This document shows positions 25,458-37,127 of a stretch of 64,000 nucleotides of DNA, piece by piece. The stretch comes from Morella rubra (Eukaryota > Streptophyta > Magnoliopsida > Fagales > Myricaceae). Position numbers and translations under genes: made by a program. Location of the stretch: contig CM025851.1 in NCBI GenBank assembly GCA_003952965.2, positions 11,128,589 through 11,192,588 on the forward strand, read 5' to 3'. Within the stretch, counting starts at the first letter, position 1, and each line of letters begins with the position of its first letter. Below the pieces are notes generated by a model. It ran no database searches, was not told where the DNA came from, and saw only the letters and a program-made list of their open reading frames with translations.

Positions 25458-26650
25458 GATGAATTATTTGGAGAACCCAACGGCTTCCCGAACCAATTGT
25501 CGGGTCCGAGCCTGATTTAAAACCTTAAGTTCGCCGCGAACCTGGAAGCTCCATCGCGATAGAGTCACTGTCTGTGACGGACGCTTGGCAAAGAGAGAAA
25601 ACGGCATTGTATATGGGGGATTGGCTGCCTCTACATGAAGCCAAGAATTCGGACAAGTTATTGGGCCGAGTACCCAATGGGCATGGGAGAGAGAAATCTC
25701 TTCTATCTACCAGCCTAACGGGGATTCAGTGTGAAAAGAGCCCAAGAGAGTTGTGAAATTTGGGTCATATGTTTTGGGCCTAACTAAAAAAGAAGAGAGA
25801 TATTCTCTATCCCAGGCAATCTCCCAAATTATAATATTAAAAAATATAAAGTGTTAAGACTCTCTTCATAATTTATTAAACCCAGTTAGTGTTGTTTTTT
25901 TTCCTAGGTAAAAGTAAGGAGGGGTCAATTAGCTTAACAACCTCTCTAGGTATGACCGTAAGAGCATTTCACTATACAATATCTAGTTTGAGTCATAATT
26001 ACTGCTCATTAGATAAACTCGTCATCATAGCACCAGCAAGACCACCAACCAATCACAACCCATCTATTAAGCCTATAATCATACTTTATATTTAGGACTT
26101 CTTTGGCACACTCAAAATTTGACAAATGATTTTTTTTTAAAAAAATTGAAAAATAATAAGAAAAAGTAAATTGACACCGGAAAGCAATTAAGAAAAGAGG
26201 GTGCTTATTCTCGTTAGACATATATATCAGTTAAGTATGAGTTTCTATCAACCAATTAATCAGTGAGACCCACAATTGGTCACTTAAATCTCGCGGTGGG
26301 TCATCTCACCAGAACTGAGTCCTGGACCTTAGCTTCCAATCTGCATGAAATATGTGATATAATAATGATTTGATTCTCGTGGGTCCAAGTCAACCCAATC
26401 AAACTTTTCTTTCGTAGCTGGTTTAGCATCTACCTAGCAAAAGAGACGGTTTTTCCTCAATATGCTTTCAACCAGTATCTTTCTTATGGCTGCGTCGAGC
26501 TTCTTTTCTGCTGAGCCTCTCTCTTTTTGAATTTCTTTGACGTCCCCATTTGGATTTTTGCTTTGAAAATCAAGACTTTCTGAGTCACGCAAAATTCGCA
26601 AAAGCATATAATCACTCCAATTTTTTTTCCCCCATCTAAATTCGACGCCT
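25458..26650. repeat. Segmental duplication block 1 (pairs with 42681-44155)
   Basis: Starting at TAAGATGAATTATTTGGAGA, this non-coding block is strongly similar to 42681-44155 in the same order and orientation, including stretches at 25470-25570, 25590-25760 and 26225-26600. Similarity is diverged, with substitutions and indels, so the duplication is not recent. No gene was recognised in it. Confidence 0.85.
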
Positions 26651-26704
26651 CAGTAGAATCAGCAAAATATTTAGATATACTTTCAAACCGCAATATACTA
26701 AGCC

Positions 26705-27490
26705 ATATAATAGCCAAAGAATTAGAAATATATTTAGATATGCCTAATACGTACGTAGTTCGGTAGAATCAGCAAAAATGGGCCAAGTTTCAAAGTAAGT
26801 GTATCAGTATCACCGACCTTGAATAGCAACACAAACGAACAGGAATATCCAGAGAAAGTCGGCCTTAATACAATTAAATTATTTTACGGTACCGACCAAA
26901 GGAATTTATAACATAAATAAAAATAATTCCGCATTTATCATAAGCTCCAGCATTTCATCCTGTGTATGATTTTTTTTTTTTTCTCTTCTTTTTTGGGTGC
27001 CATAAAATAAGCCATATACAATTGGCTCTCTTTGGAGGTTAAATCTACAGATGCAGGTCCTACAGCAATATACTTACAACACATAGACGACATTATCTAG
27101 ATTTCGACATTCATTCGATTACAGCTTTGATTATTCTCAGTTCCATTAATTGGGTTTGGCTTGTAATCATGGAACCTTGTTAACAAAGAAAAATATAAAA
27201 TAAATAAACAAATGAAGCTCTAGCTAGGCACCAAACTCATGAATGAGTAGCCTACATGAGAAACAGTGAATTTCAGGAAAAAATCCGACAATCCTTTAGT
27301 TTTATTCTATAGTTCGCAGTCTTGGGTTGCTTTCTCCTGTTCCCCCCTCCATGGTTCGTTGATGTCTCTTTGAGGTTATAAATGTTCTTAATTCTTAGTA
27401 TTCTATCCTATTCATTGCTCCCCTCCCAAACTGTAACAATAACGGATTGAAGGTATCTGCTTTCAGTGTCTCCATGGATGTTTTATTGCA
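26705..27490. repeat. Segmental duplication block 2, copy 1 of 3
   Basis: From ATAGCCAAAGAATTAGAAAT onward this non-coding stretch is similar to 48779-49510 and 53157-53905, ending near TGTCTCCATGGATG. Here blocks 1 and 2 are adjacent. At the other locus they lie 4.6 kb apart. Confidence 0.85.
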
Positions 27491-27902
27491 GGGGGCGCTC
27501 GTTAACGCTTTACTGATAAGATAGAAAGGGTTTTTATTGCATTATTTGCATGGGGCAGGCTTTCATCGGCCCTTGGGATATTTGATTGAATAAAATGCAT
27601 GTAAGATAATCCTTTCGAGTTTCGATACATTGGATTCTCATGTTAATTAAGAGGGTGGGATTATTAGACGAACCTGTAGTATTAGACCGAGGACTAAGCC
27701 CAAGCGGTCCTGCCGATATTGCTATTCTCTAATTTCGAATTTGGCATATATCGGAAGCGGAACCATAAGTTATTTTTGATCATTTTGGAAACCAGAACTG
27801 AAAATTCGGCAAAATTATAGGGAAGATAAGAGACTGAAAAAAAAGAAAAAAAAAAAAGAAGAAGAAGAAAGACATAATATAATTGGTTCTTATAATCTTT
27901 GG
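27491..27902. other. Short intergenic spacer before hAT element
   Basis: No gene. It ends with an A/GAA-rich run and the left copy of the 8-bp target duplication (27895-27902). Confidence 0.5.
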
Positions 27903-28156
27903 TAGGGGTGTCCAATGGCCGGTCCGGCCCGGTCTGGTCCGGTCTGGGCCAGTGTAACTGGATTTGCAGGGAGCAAATCAACCGGACTGGCCATGGTAAT
28001 GAGACCGGACCAGCCATGGACCGGTCTGGTTTGGGCCGGTTTCACCGGTTTGTGCCTTATTTTATTACGTTTTTTTTTTTTTGGACTTTTTTTAGACCAT
28101 TTTCTTTGCTTCTTTACATCAATTTTTTAGTTTTTTTTTTGCATCAGTTTAGACTA

Positions 28157-31100
28157 TGATGTAACACCCCTCCCTTTGTTTATTCCACATGTTTAACGTG
28201 CTTATGTAAAAGATATAAGTTATAATAGATGTGCTCATGTGAATTTTTCTTCCTTGCGCTGACATGTACAGGAGTAACTGGGCAGGCAGGAGATAGGGTT
28301 TGACAAGATAGGCTAGGAGTGCCCGAGGAAAATCCTGGAAAGATCCCGGGCCAACTGGGAGTTGAACGCCCGGGGTGACTAGGCCGGGGGTAACTAGGAG
28401 TTGAATTCCCAGGATGACCAAGTAGTTCTCGGGAAGTTTTGAGCACTGAGTAGTTCTCGAGAGTTTTGAGACCTGGCTCTCGGGTGTACGGTGCCCTGTA
28501 TTGCCCAGGATGCCTGGGATTAGGCCTTGTAGGAAATCTACCCGGCTATATTGCCCGGGATGTCTGGGGATAACTACCGGGGGAAAATTCTCGTGGTAAT
28601 TGAGAATTAAGCCCGGGGTAATAGAGCATTGAGTGCCCGGAAAAAAAGCTCAGGGTAATCAAGTTTCGAGAGCTAAATGCTCGAGGCATCTGAGTACTAA
28701 ATGCTCGGGCTAAGGACTAATGCCTGGGGCATCTGAGAGCTAACTGTCCAGGGCTTATTTTTTTGTTGCGGGATGACTAAGCCCTGTATGCCCGGGTTTA
28801 CTTTTCACTTTTCATGTTATCTTTTTCCACGTGCCTTAACATATGGTGTGCATTAAATGCACTCTTATCATATTTTATCTGGTCACTTAGATGGAGCTTT
28901 GTCATTGGCGCATATTTAATTTACGGCTTGTCAATAGATACGTGAGATATAGAGAGATTAGGTGGCTGCTTATGAATGAGTACGACTTGATTTACAATGA
29001 TTGTCTAGACCTCTAGCTTAGGGTGTGTAGACTGGCCAGGGGGAATTCACCGTTAATTAATTATGCTTAAGAGATATTTACTCGGCTAAAACTTATAACA
29101 ATATTAGGAGAGAAACTTCATTTAACTGAAAGAGAAAGTGAGGGAAGTGACGTGAAACACCTGATGACCAAAGAGACTGACTGAAGGAGAAGAGGAAGAA
29201 GAGACCAAAGAAAAAGGGAGGAGATTACGAGAAAGTTGAGAGAAAGTGAGGTGTCTTAATCATCCAAGAAAGCAGTACAACAACGAACTAAGGTAAGGGT
29301 GTAGTGTTTGTCCTAAATAGGGGTATTGGGGTGTTCGGTTATGAATAAAAGGAAGAGATCAAGGTAGACAAAATAAGTTCTTTCTATTTAAATCTTGTAG
29401 GATTTCATCTCATGAGTTAGAAGTTGTAAAAGCTTGTATATGTGTTGAAAAAATGAAAAGATGGATTTCTCCCATATGTACGTGTGACTTTTGTTGTGAG
29501 ATGGGAAAAGAAAAGCAACCCATTATGGTTATTGTGTTGGAATCAAACCAAACAAAAAACATGCAAAGGGCTTATAAAGAGAAAGGGTCGAAAGGCTTTG
29601 GGGACCACCTGGGGCCAGATTCGGTTTTTGAGATAAAGGGTCTCGAATAAATGATATGTGGAAACAGTCAAGAAATAGTCACCTGCATGTAAGGGCCCGG
29701 GAAGATTTGCCGGGGAAGGTTTTTCTTATGGACTTTTCTTATGGCCTTTGTCAATGAATGTACTGACCTGGCCGAGCCCTAGTATTCTTGGGGATTCTTC
29801 TAGATAGTCGGTCCTTAATGGATTTAAAAAGTCAATAAAATAAAATAAAAATGATCAAACCGTATAAGTTGTTGGACTTGCCTATTATAGCATGTGGTAT
29901 TTATCAGTTGGATGATTTCCATGTTAGATTGATTGACCGATTATAACACATGAGCCTCAAAATTTGGTCTTTTTTATGAAGTATAATATGAATTTAGTTT
30001 GCTTTCTTTTTCTATGCCATATGAAATCCATTGATCAAGTACTTTGCTTAATATTCTATATGCCATATGAAATCCATCGATCGTCTTTGCTTACTTGATT
30101 ATCCATGAGGCATATGATACATGTTGCATCATCATGTCATGGGTGTGGGGGATCTAATAATCAAATGACAAAAATGAAACTCATACCCAAAGGTTGTCCT
30201 ATGATAAGGTGACTGTACCGATCACAACAGTGGGATAGTGTAAGTCACCACTGAAAAGAGTGGTTGGTATCCCTGGCGTGAAACAATATACGCTTGACAG
30301 GGTCCTGGTGCCGGGGCATGGGACAGTTCCAGAGGAGAGGAGGGACACACAACCCGAACTCTGGGGGTTAAACAAAGCGACAGAAAGGACACCTTTACAG
30401 ATAAGAAAAGAAAAGAAAAGAAAAGAAAAGATAGGAAAAGAAAGAAAGTAAGAAAGAAAGTGAAATGACCGGGAAACAGATGAATCATTCATGCATTGCA
30501 TCGATCATACATTATTATCCTGTTTATTTTTATCAATACTTAATTCTTATTGTTGACATGCTACTATAATTGTTCATGGCATGTCCCTTTTTTCCCCCTT
30601 ACTAAGTCAGTATGACTCACCCCTTTATTTGTTTAAATTTTCTTGTATGTACCGTTGTGGCTGTAGGCCTCGGATGTAATAGATGTTGACCTTTATGAGC
30701 GAGGAGCTATTGGATGTTGACCCATATATACTAGTGATGACAATTTGGACGTTTGTCACCAATTTGTTTGAGGTTTACGTGGGGTACGAGCCCCAATGGT
30801 TACCTCAAGGAGCCTCTGACAACCCAATTCCCTTAGTTAAGGATTTTGAGCTAGTCGATGTTGACCCGGCTCTTTTGTCTGATGTCCCTCCTCCACTGGC
30901 GCCGCCGGTGGAGAGCATCGAGGAAAATGAAATTATTGACCTAACCTCTGACACGGAGTCGAGGATCGACTAGATATCAGTTGTAGTCGCTGTTTGGTTT
31001 GGTTAGTGTACATTCTGTTCCAGTCGGTTGTTGTAGGATGGAAAGCTATAGCTGTAGACAGCTTCCACTTTTGTACTTACTTTTTCTTACTGTTGTATCC

Positions 31101-31490
31101 TCGTGAAGGATTTTGTAAAATGCACTAGTGGAAACATGTTGTATTTATATTTTTGAGGTTTCCTCTTATTCTGTTTCTTCCTTAAGCCACAAGCTACCCT
31201 TCACTTTCATCTCTTTAGCTTATTATTTTTAAAATATTTTTTATAAGTCTACCTACTTAATTCCTTAAGTTATTTTATTCTCCTTGTTCGATACAGTGTG
31301 ACCTATTTGTTAAATCCCTGAAACTATTATTTTTCCTTCCTTAATATACTTAGCTCTTTCAATAAAACGTTTCCGCTAAACTATTTCAAAGCCAGTTATC
31401 AGGTCTTTATAGGATTAATTCGTGCTGTAATCTCCGTTTGTGTTCATTCCATTACTATAGGAGAGCCTAGTGGGTAAGTACTGGCACGGG
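28157..31490 (+). repeat. Nested repeat, possibly LTR material, inside the hAT element
   Basis: The stretch opens TGTAACACCCCTCCC, a common start of plant LTRs, and has unusual CCCGGG-rich text at 28340-28760. It includes an AAAAG microsatellite (30398-30450). A 96-codon acidic open frame at 30683-30973 ends in a DLTSDTES-like tail. No matching end, PBS or pol domain was found, so naming it an LTR is a guess. Confidence 0.35.
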
Positions 31491-32878
31491 GCATGATATA
31501 TGATCTCAACCAAATTTGGTTACTAATTACTAGGTTACTAATTAAAGAATTCTAAATCATAGATTTTTAAGAATAATAAATCATACATGTTAAAATAAAT
31601 CATACATCTTAGGACTTAAAGCATACATTTAAAGAATTATAAATCAACAAACTAAATAGAAATTCCAAAATAAAGAAAGTCCAAAATAAAAGTATCAAAT
31701 AGAAATGCTACTGGAACTAATTAGTAATTAGTAATTACACTACTCTATTACAAACCATAACAAACAACAAAATAATCAAATAAACAAACTAAAAGTATAA
31801 TTAATACATGCCAACAAAATAGTAGAAAAATAAAATAAAGTCCATATCCATCATCAATTGTCCAATTGTCCATCTCCCATCAAGCTGTAAAATATATATA
31901 TATATATATATACACACATGTGAGATAATAAACTATGAAATAATAATGGGCATTATTATAAAAAAGAAATAAAACCTTACCATGAAATCAATCTAAAAAG
32001 AAATAATTATTCACAACTCACAAATCAAATCATAATTATGTCAAATCACACATATATTTATGCTAAATCAATAGGAACAGCCCCTAATTGCACAACAATA
32101 CGAAACAAGAATGAATAAATATGCTTCTCAAGAATGAATAAACTGTCAAATCACATAAGAATGTTTTGCAATAATCTGAAAACTATGCCTCTCAAGTTAT
32201 CTAAACTAATTTTTTTTTTGTAAGTTTAAGTTATCTAAACTAATTAAAATATTAAAATAAATGCAATGAAAGAAAATTAAATTAAACATACTCATACTCT
32301 AATTAGTAATTACTAATAGTCATTTTCAAACTAAAAAAATATTTGAAAAAAGAAAACACAATTTCAAACACAAATTACAATTTCACAACAAAATGCTAAA
32401 CATTTCATTTCTCCAAGTTTATTGCATTTATTTATTCAAATTGCTACATTTAGATTGCATTCAAATTGTTAAACAATTTCACAATCAATCAAGAAAATTT
32501 CAAACAGATTCACAATTTTAAACAAAACCAAATCCTCCAATCAAGCCCATCCTCCACAGTTTCACAACTTAATCTATACTCTAAAATTCTAAATTAACTA
32601 ATGAACTACAATAACTAATTAACTAAATGAGTTCGTAAATTCTTACCTCAATGGCAATGCACTGACCACACACGGCAGAAATTCACAAATCAGTGAATCA
32701 CAATCTTGTAACCTGCAAAGTCCCAGTAAATTAACTAAAATAGAGACGACCAATTAACTAAGAACAACACCAATTCGCACGCTTAGAGAGAGATCAAAAG
32801 AATTAAGAAATTACCTGAGAGATGAGAGAGAGACACACGGCAAGGGAGAGAGAGACACACGGCAGCAAGTCAAGTGCC

Positions 32879-33000
32879 CGGGGGGGGTTGCTGCGCGAAC
32901 TGAGGAGGGGGGTTGCTGCGCGAACTGAAGGGGGGGGACTGGTTTGCTGCGCAAACTGAGGAGGGGGGTTGCTGCGCCGTGCGCGCCTTGAACTGAGGGG
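32879..33000. repeat. GC-rich minisatellite
   Basis: About four degenerate copies of a ~30-bp unit containing GGGGGTTGCTGCGCGAACTG (copies near 32884, 32911, 32945 and 32967). It lies at the right side of the hAT element among otherwise AT-rich sequence. Confidence 0.8.
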
Positions 33001-33299
33001 GGGTTAGGGTTTTTTTTTTAAATATGAGAGAGGGAGGGGAGGAGGGGTGCGTGTGAATCGTTAAACGTTAACGTTTGCTTAAAAAAAAAAAAAAAAAAAA
33101 GACCGGTCTAGAGCAGTATACTCCGGTCCGGTACCGGTTTTTCTATGTAGGAAACCGAGACCGGACCGGAGTATACCGGCTTCACCGGACCGGCCATTCC
33201 GGTGAGTTATTTCTCATCGGTTTGGCCAAAACCGGTCCGGTTTCGGTACAGTTCGACCTGTTCGGTCTAGCCGATTTTTTGGACACCCCTAGTCTTTGG

Positions 33300-33862
33300 G
33301 ACCATTTGATAATTTACACGTCAATTTTATCACCTAACATCACTTAAGTAGAACAAGGCACCGGCACAATAATTCGCTTTTATCATCTTCGGAGCCGTTT
33401 GTTTTACACGTCTATTTCATCACTTGAGATTTGAGAAGCATAAGCCCCAAAGCAGGACACGACAAGATTAGACATTTTGTTCACATGCCCACTCTTCCAC
33501 ATTTGGCGGCCGAGAAATAGCCCATTATGGCTGAGGTCCATTTTGCAATATTATCCGCAAGATAGTTTATTGAAAAATTATGTGCTGCACATTTAAACTA
33601 TCATTGTTTTCCAATTTGCATAGTAAATTATTAAACTTGATCCTTTGCACCTAACTAAGTAATACCTTTGCAATTTGCTCTCTATTCTAGAAGCTCAACC
33701 TTTAAAATTCAGGCGTGCCTCTTTCTCTTCGTTAAGAAGCTGCATATGATCTTGTCCGTATATGATAGCGTAGTTTCGTGTTCAAGCCAACAACACTTTT
33801 GACGGAGTTCTACAGAGGTTTATTGGTGACAGAGGTGTACAAGTCATTATAAGTGTTGGAAA
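33300..33862. other. Spacer and P450 3' flank
   Basis: There is no gene in this stretch. The part next to 33863 should contain the P450 3' untranslated region and its polyadenylation signals on the minus strand. Confidence 0.5.
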
Positions 33863-35924
33863 TTATGCCTCAGAAGCAAATGGATTGAAGTGAACGACAG
33901 GAAGGCATATAACTGGATGAGCCATGGACAAAGATAAGCCTCCTGCACCAGCCTGCATATTGATCTTAGCCTGATCTCCTTCTCCACCAACCTTGAAATC
34001 GAAGCATTGAACCATGACTGCAATTGTAGTGTGCAGCATGCTGAGTGCGAACATTAGGCCGGGACAAGATTTCCTTCCGGCTCCAAAAGGAATGAAGTTT
34101 ATAAGTTCCATTCGATCAGCTCCTTCAAAATTATCTTTGTCCTTATCGGAAATCAGAAATCTTTCTGGCCGAAATTCAGTAGGATTATCCCACAACTCTG
34201 GATCTCTCATGATGGCATATAGGTTAATGGCTACCATTGTTTTCTCGGGTATATCAAATCCTTTTATTTTACAGCTTTTAAGACATTCTCTTGGCGCTAC
34301 AGGGACAGGTGTGTGCAGTCGGAGTGTTTCCTTCACTACTGCTCGTAAATAGGGGAGTCTGGGGATGTCAGATTCCTCCACTAGTCTAGTGCTACCAACA
34401 ACGGACTTTATCTCCTCTCTTATTTTCTTGAATATATCTGGATGGTTGATGACCTCGGCTATTGCCCACTGAATTCCCTCTGCTGTGCTACCGGTGCCCC
34501 CTCCGTAAAGGTCCTGGTAAAGAGCAATAAGTTAATATGAGAGGAAAGATTTTGCGGTAAAGCGAAGAACTTCTTTTGATTTAGAGGAAACATTTCTATT
34601 TGTAGATATATATGCTTCTGGATTCATGATCACCAACCAATCTATTTGTATCCAGAACCGTGGTATTAAATTGAGTTCGAGAACAAACATTCATCATGAG
34701 CGTAAGCAACTATGCACAAGCATCAATCAAATGCCTATATCAGTATCTGGTTTGACAAAACACAAAGCAGCAATATTACGTTTAGGGCTAAAGAGGCTCA
34801 TCACTTTATTTTGTTTTCCCTTTTGGGTGAGAATGAATGAAATTGCACTAGCTATTTGACATTTGGAGAGTGCCTGCCATGTTTACGCGTTCTAGAAATA
34901 AACAAATAACAAGATAGAGATAAAAAACAAACTTCTTTTGTTTATTGAAGAACTCGTGGAGGGTATGGTGAATTCAAGAGAAATAAAATAACGTTGGGAA
35001 AGATCAAACGCAACTTACGAGCAATATACCCTTGATATGGTCTCTGGTAATCTTGACCTCGGCATTGTCATATTTCAACACCCTTAACAGTACATCCACG
35101 AAATCCTTAGCCTCCCTTTTCCCACCCTCTTCATGCTGCTTCAACACCCTTTCAAAAATCTCATCGTACCTCCTGGTCACATCCATGGCGTGCCTCCCAT
35201 ACAGCCTGAAAGCCAACCCCTTGAAAGGTCCCAAGATATCCCCAAAACACATCTTTGAGCCAACCTCAAAGGACTCCTTCACCAACTCCGTTATTTTTTC
35301 AGCTTCATCACCTTGCTCCCCACACCTAATGCTCAAAAGCAACCTGCTTACGATACTGTTTGTAAGTTTCATCAGCTCAGTACCCATATTAACCACCTCT
35401 TTTTTATTGGCAAGCTCCAGCACTACTTTCAAAAGGCGAACTATTTCTTCATGTCGAACGGCGCGTGACCGTTCGAGCTGCCGATCTGAGAGCAGTTCCG
35501 TCATGCAAAGCTTCTTCATGAACCGCCAATAATTGCCGTATGGTGAGCCAAATATTCCTAGGTTCCCAAGCGGCAACTCTTTGGCAAAAGCAAAACTTGG
35601 GCGACTTGCAAAATCAAGGTCGTGGGTTTTGAATATTTCGGCAGCCATAGAAAGCGAGGAAACAACGAGGCACCGTTTAGCACCCAACCGGAGATAGAGG
35701 AGTGGGCCATATCGCGTGGAAAGGTTGTGCAAGGATTTGCAAAAGGGTGCAGTTCTGAGGTAATGGAGGTGGCCAATGAAAGGGAGGCTTGGTGGGCTTG
35801 GAGGGAGGTGGAGACGGGTTGTTTGCTTGGAACGTCTCTTTAAAAGGGATACAAGTACTAGCAAGATGAGTGAAAGGAAGCAGATGAAGATCAAGCCAAG
35901 GAAGTTGTATTGGTTCTCGGCCAT
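33863..35924 (-). CDS. Cytochrome P450, CYP93-like
   Basis: A membrane-anchored haem monooxygenase of the A-type plant clan. Two exons: 35924-35019 (302 codons) with a GTAAGT donor, and 34513-33863 after a CCAG acceptor; the intron is phase 0 and the product about 518 residues, full length. Visible in order: a hydrophobic N-terminal anchor (residues 9-28), the proline-rich hinge PPSPPSLPFIGHL, I-helix GGTGST (near residue 307), the K-helix KETLR, FRPERF, and the haem-ligand loop FGAGRKSCPG with its cysteine. The I-helix has Gly where the family has Asp (AGTDST), and the haem loop has Lys where Arg is usual. The C-terminal QCFDFKV and the I-helix context resemble CYP93 (flavonoid/triterpenoid oxidation), but CYP712 or CYP705 relatives are possible, and no substrate can be named. 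Confidence 0.9.
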
Positions 35925-37127
35925 GGAAGCCTTGTGTAGCTACTAGTATGTGTTGCAATAACTCCAGATCAGATCAGTTAGCATATATAGGGAATAGCGC
36001 GCATCCGTTCGTGGCTAACGTTATCCCAATTAAATGGCAACTTGATCATATTTAATGGGAGCTCATTCTCTTGTGAACTAGTAATTAGATGCGTTGTGGC
36101 TTGCATTTGCAAATCAGAATGTTGTAAAAGTTGAAAGTGGGTTAGAGTTTTGTCTTATTTTGAGGGAAAATAGTTAAAAAGTAAATTTTATCGTAACTGG
36201 TGTAAAAGTGAAAATATATGTTGTATGGACTTTTTATATTATTATAATAAAAAATGATTTGATATAAAGAGAATTATTTTTAAATTATTTTATTTGATCA
36301 AAATTTTAAATTTTTCTAAACCAAAATTTTCGAATGGAAAGAAATTTCAGCCAAAATGTATAGTTTTTTTTTTCTTTCTAAATAAAGATAAAAGCATTCA
36401 ACTACACTGGGTTTACAAAAAACAAGGGTGTCACAAGTGACAATTTCCCTTCGTAATGAAAGAAGATTACAAGAACCAGAAAAACTAGATAAAGCAGCCC
36501 ATTTTAGTAGACCATGATTAATTTCTAGTCAACTTGTCAACATTAATGTTGCTACGTGCCAATTGCCAAAACAGAACAAAAAGACTTGTTCCTCTGTTGA
36601 CTAGCTAATTAGAGTTAATATGTATAGAAGGCTCTTAAACAAACGTTGTATGTTTGAAGATATTTATTTCCGACTTCATAGGTCAACTGAAGTAGGTAAC
36701 TGTGCCTATCATTCATATCCTTTTTTTTTTTCATATCCTTATCATAACAATCGCTCTAGATCAGTCAAATACAAGGAAAGCAATCAAGCATGTACAGCGG
36801 AATAAAAATAAGAGAAGGGAAGAAGCGAGAAAACAGAGTGGTTCCAGTCCATACTTCCATTGCTGAGAGGCTGCCACGTAGGGAACCACTACAGTAGAAG
36901 TTATCCGTACGGTTGAAGGGGAAAACGAGTGCAAATATTGGGCCATTGGCCTACAATATCTAGAATAGAATCTGGTTTATACCAAACACTATAAGTGGTT
37001 TCCTTAATTAAAAAGTAGTATGACAATTTAAGAACATCTTCTAAAACTATCCGGTCTAGATTTAAATAATAACAAATTGAATCAACAAAATAAGCAGTTG
37101 AAAATTAAATCAAACATCAATCACACT
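35925..37127. other. P450 5' flank and spacer
   Basis: The P450 promoter should lie just above 35924; a TATATA-type run at 35981-35990 lies about 60 bases upstream of the start codon on the minus strand and could be the TATA box. Beyond about 36100 the sequence is AT-rich and no gene was recognised. Confidence 0.45.

Larger units (their letters stand above)
27903..33291. mobile_element. hAT-like DNA transposon, 5.39 kb, non-autonomous
   Basis: The termini are inverted: TAGGGGTGTCCAA at 27903 and TTGGACACCCCTA ending at 33291. They are flanked by an 8-bp target duplication with one mismatch (ATCTTTGG at 27895-27902, GTCTTTGG at 33292-33299). An 8-bp duplication is diagnostic of the hAT superfamily. 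Both subterminal regions are packed with CCGGT/ACCGG words. No transposase was recognised; the interior is low-coding, partly AT-rich (31500-32800), and holds further nested repeat material. Confidence 0.85.

Noticed and set aside
30683..30973. 96-codon acidic open frame inside the 5.4-kb hAT element
   Set aside because: No domain or matching intron structure; it lies in nested repeat sequence. Mentioned only as part of that repeat.
34014..35532. Plus-strand frames of 112 and 166 codons over the P450 gene
   Set aside because: They are antisense shadows of the P450 exons.
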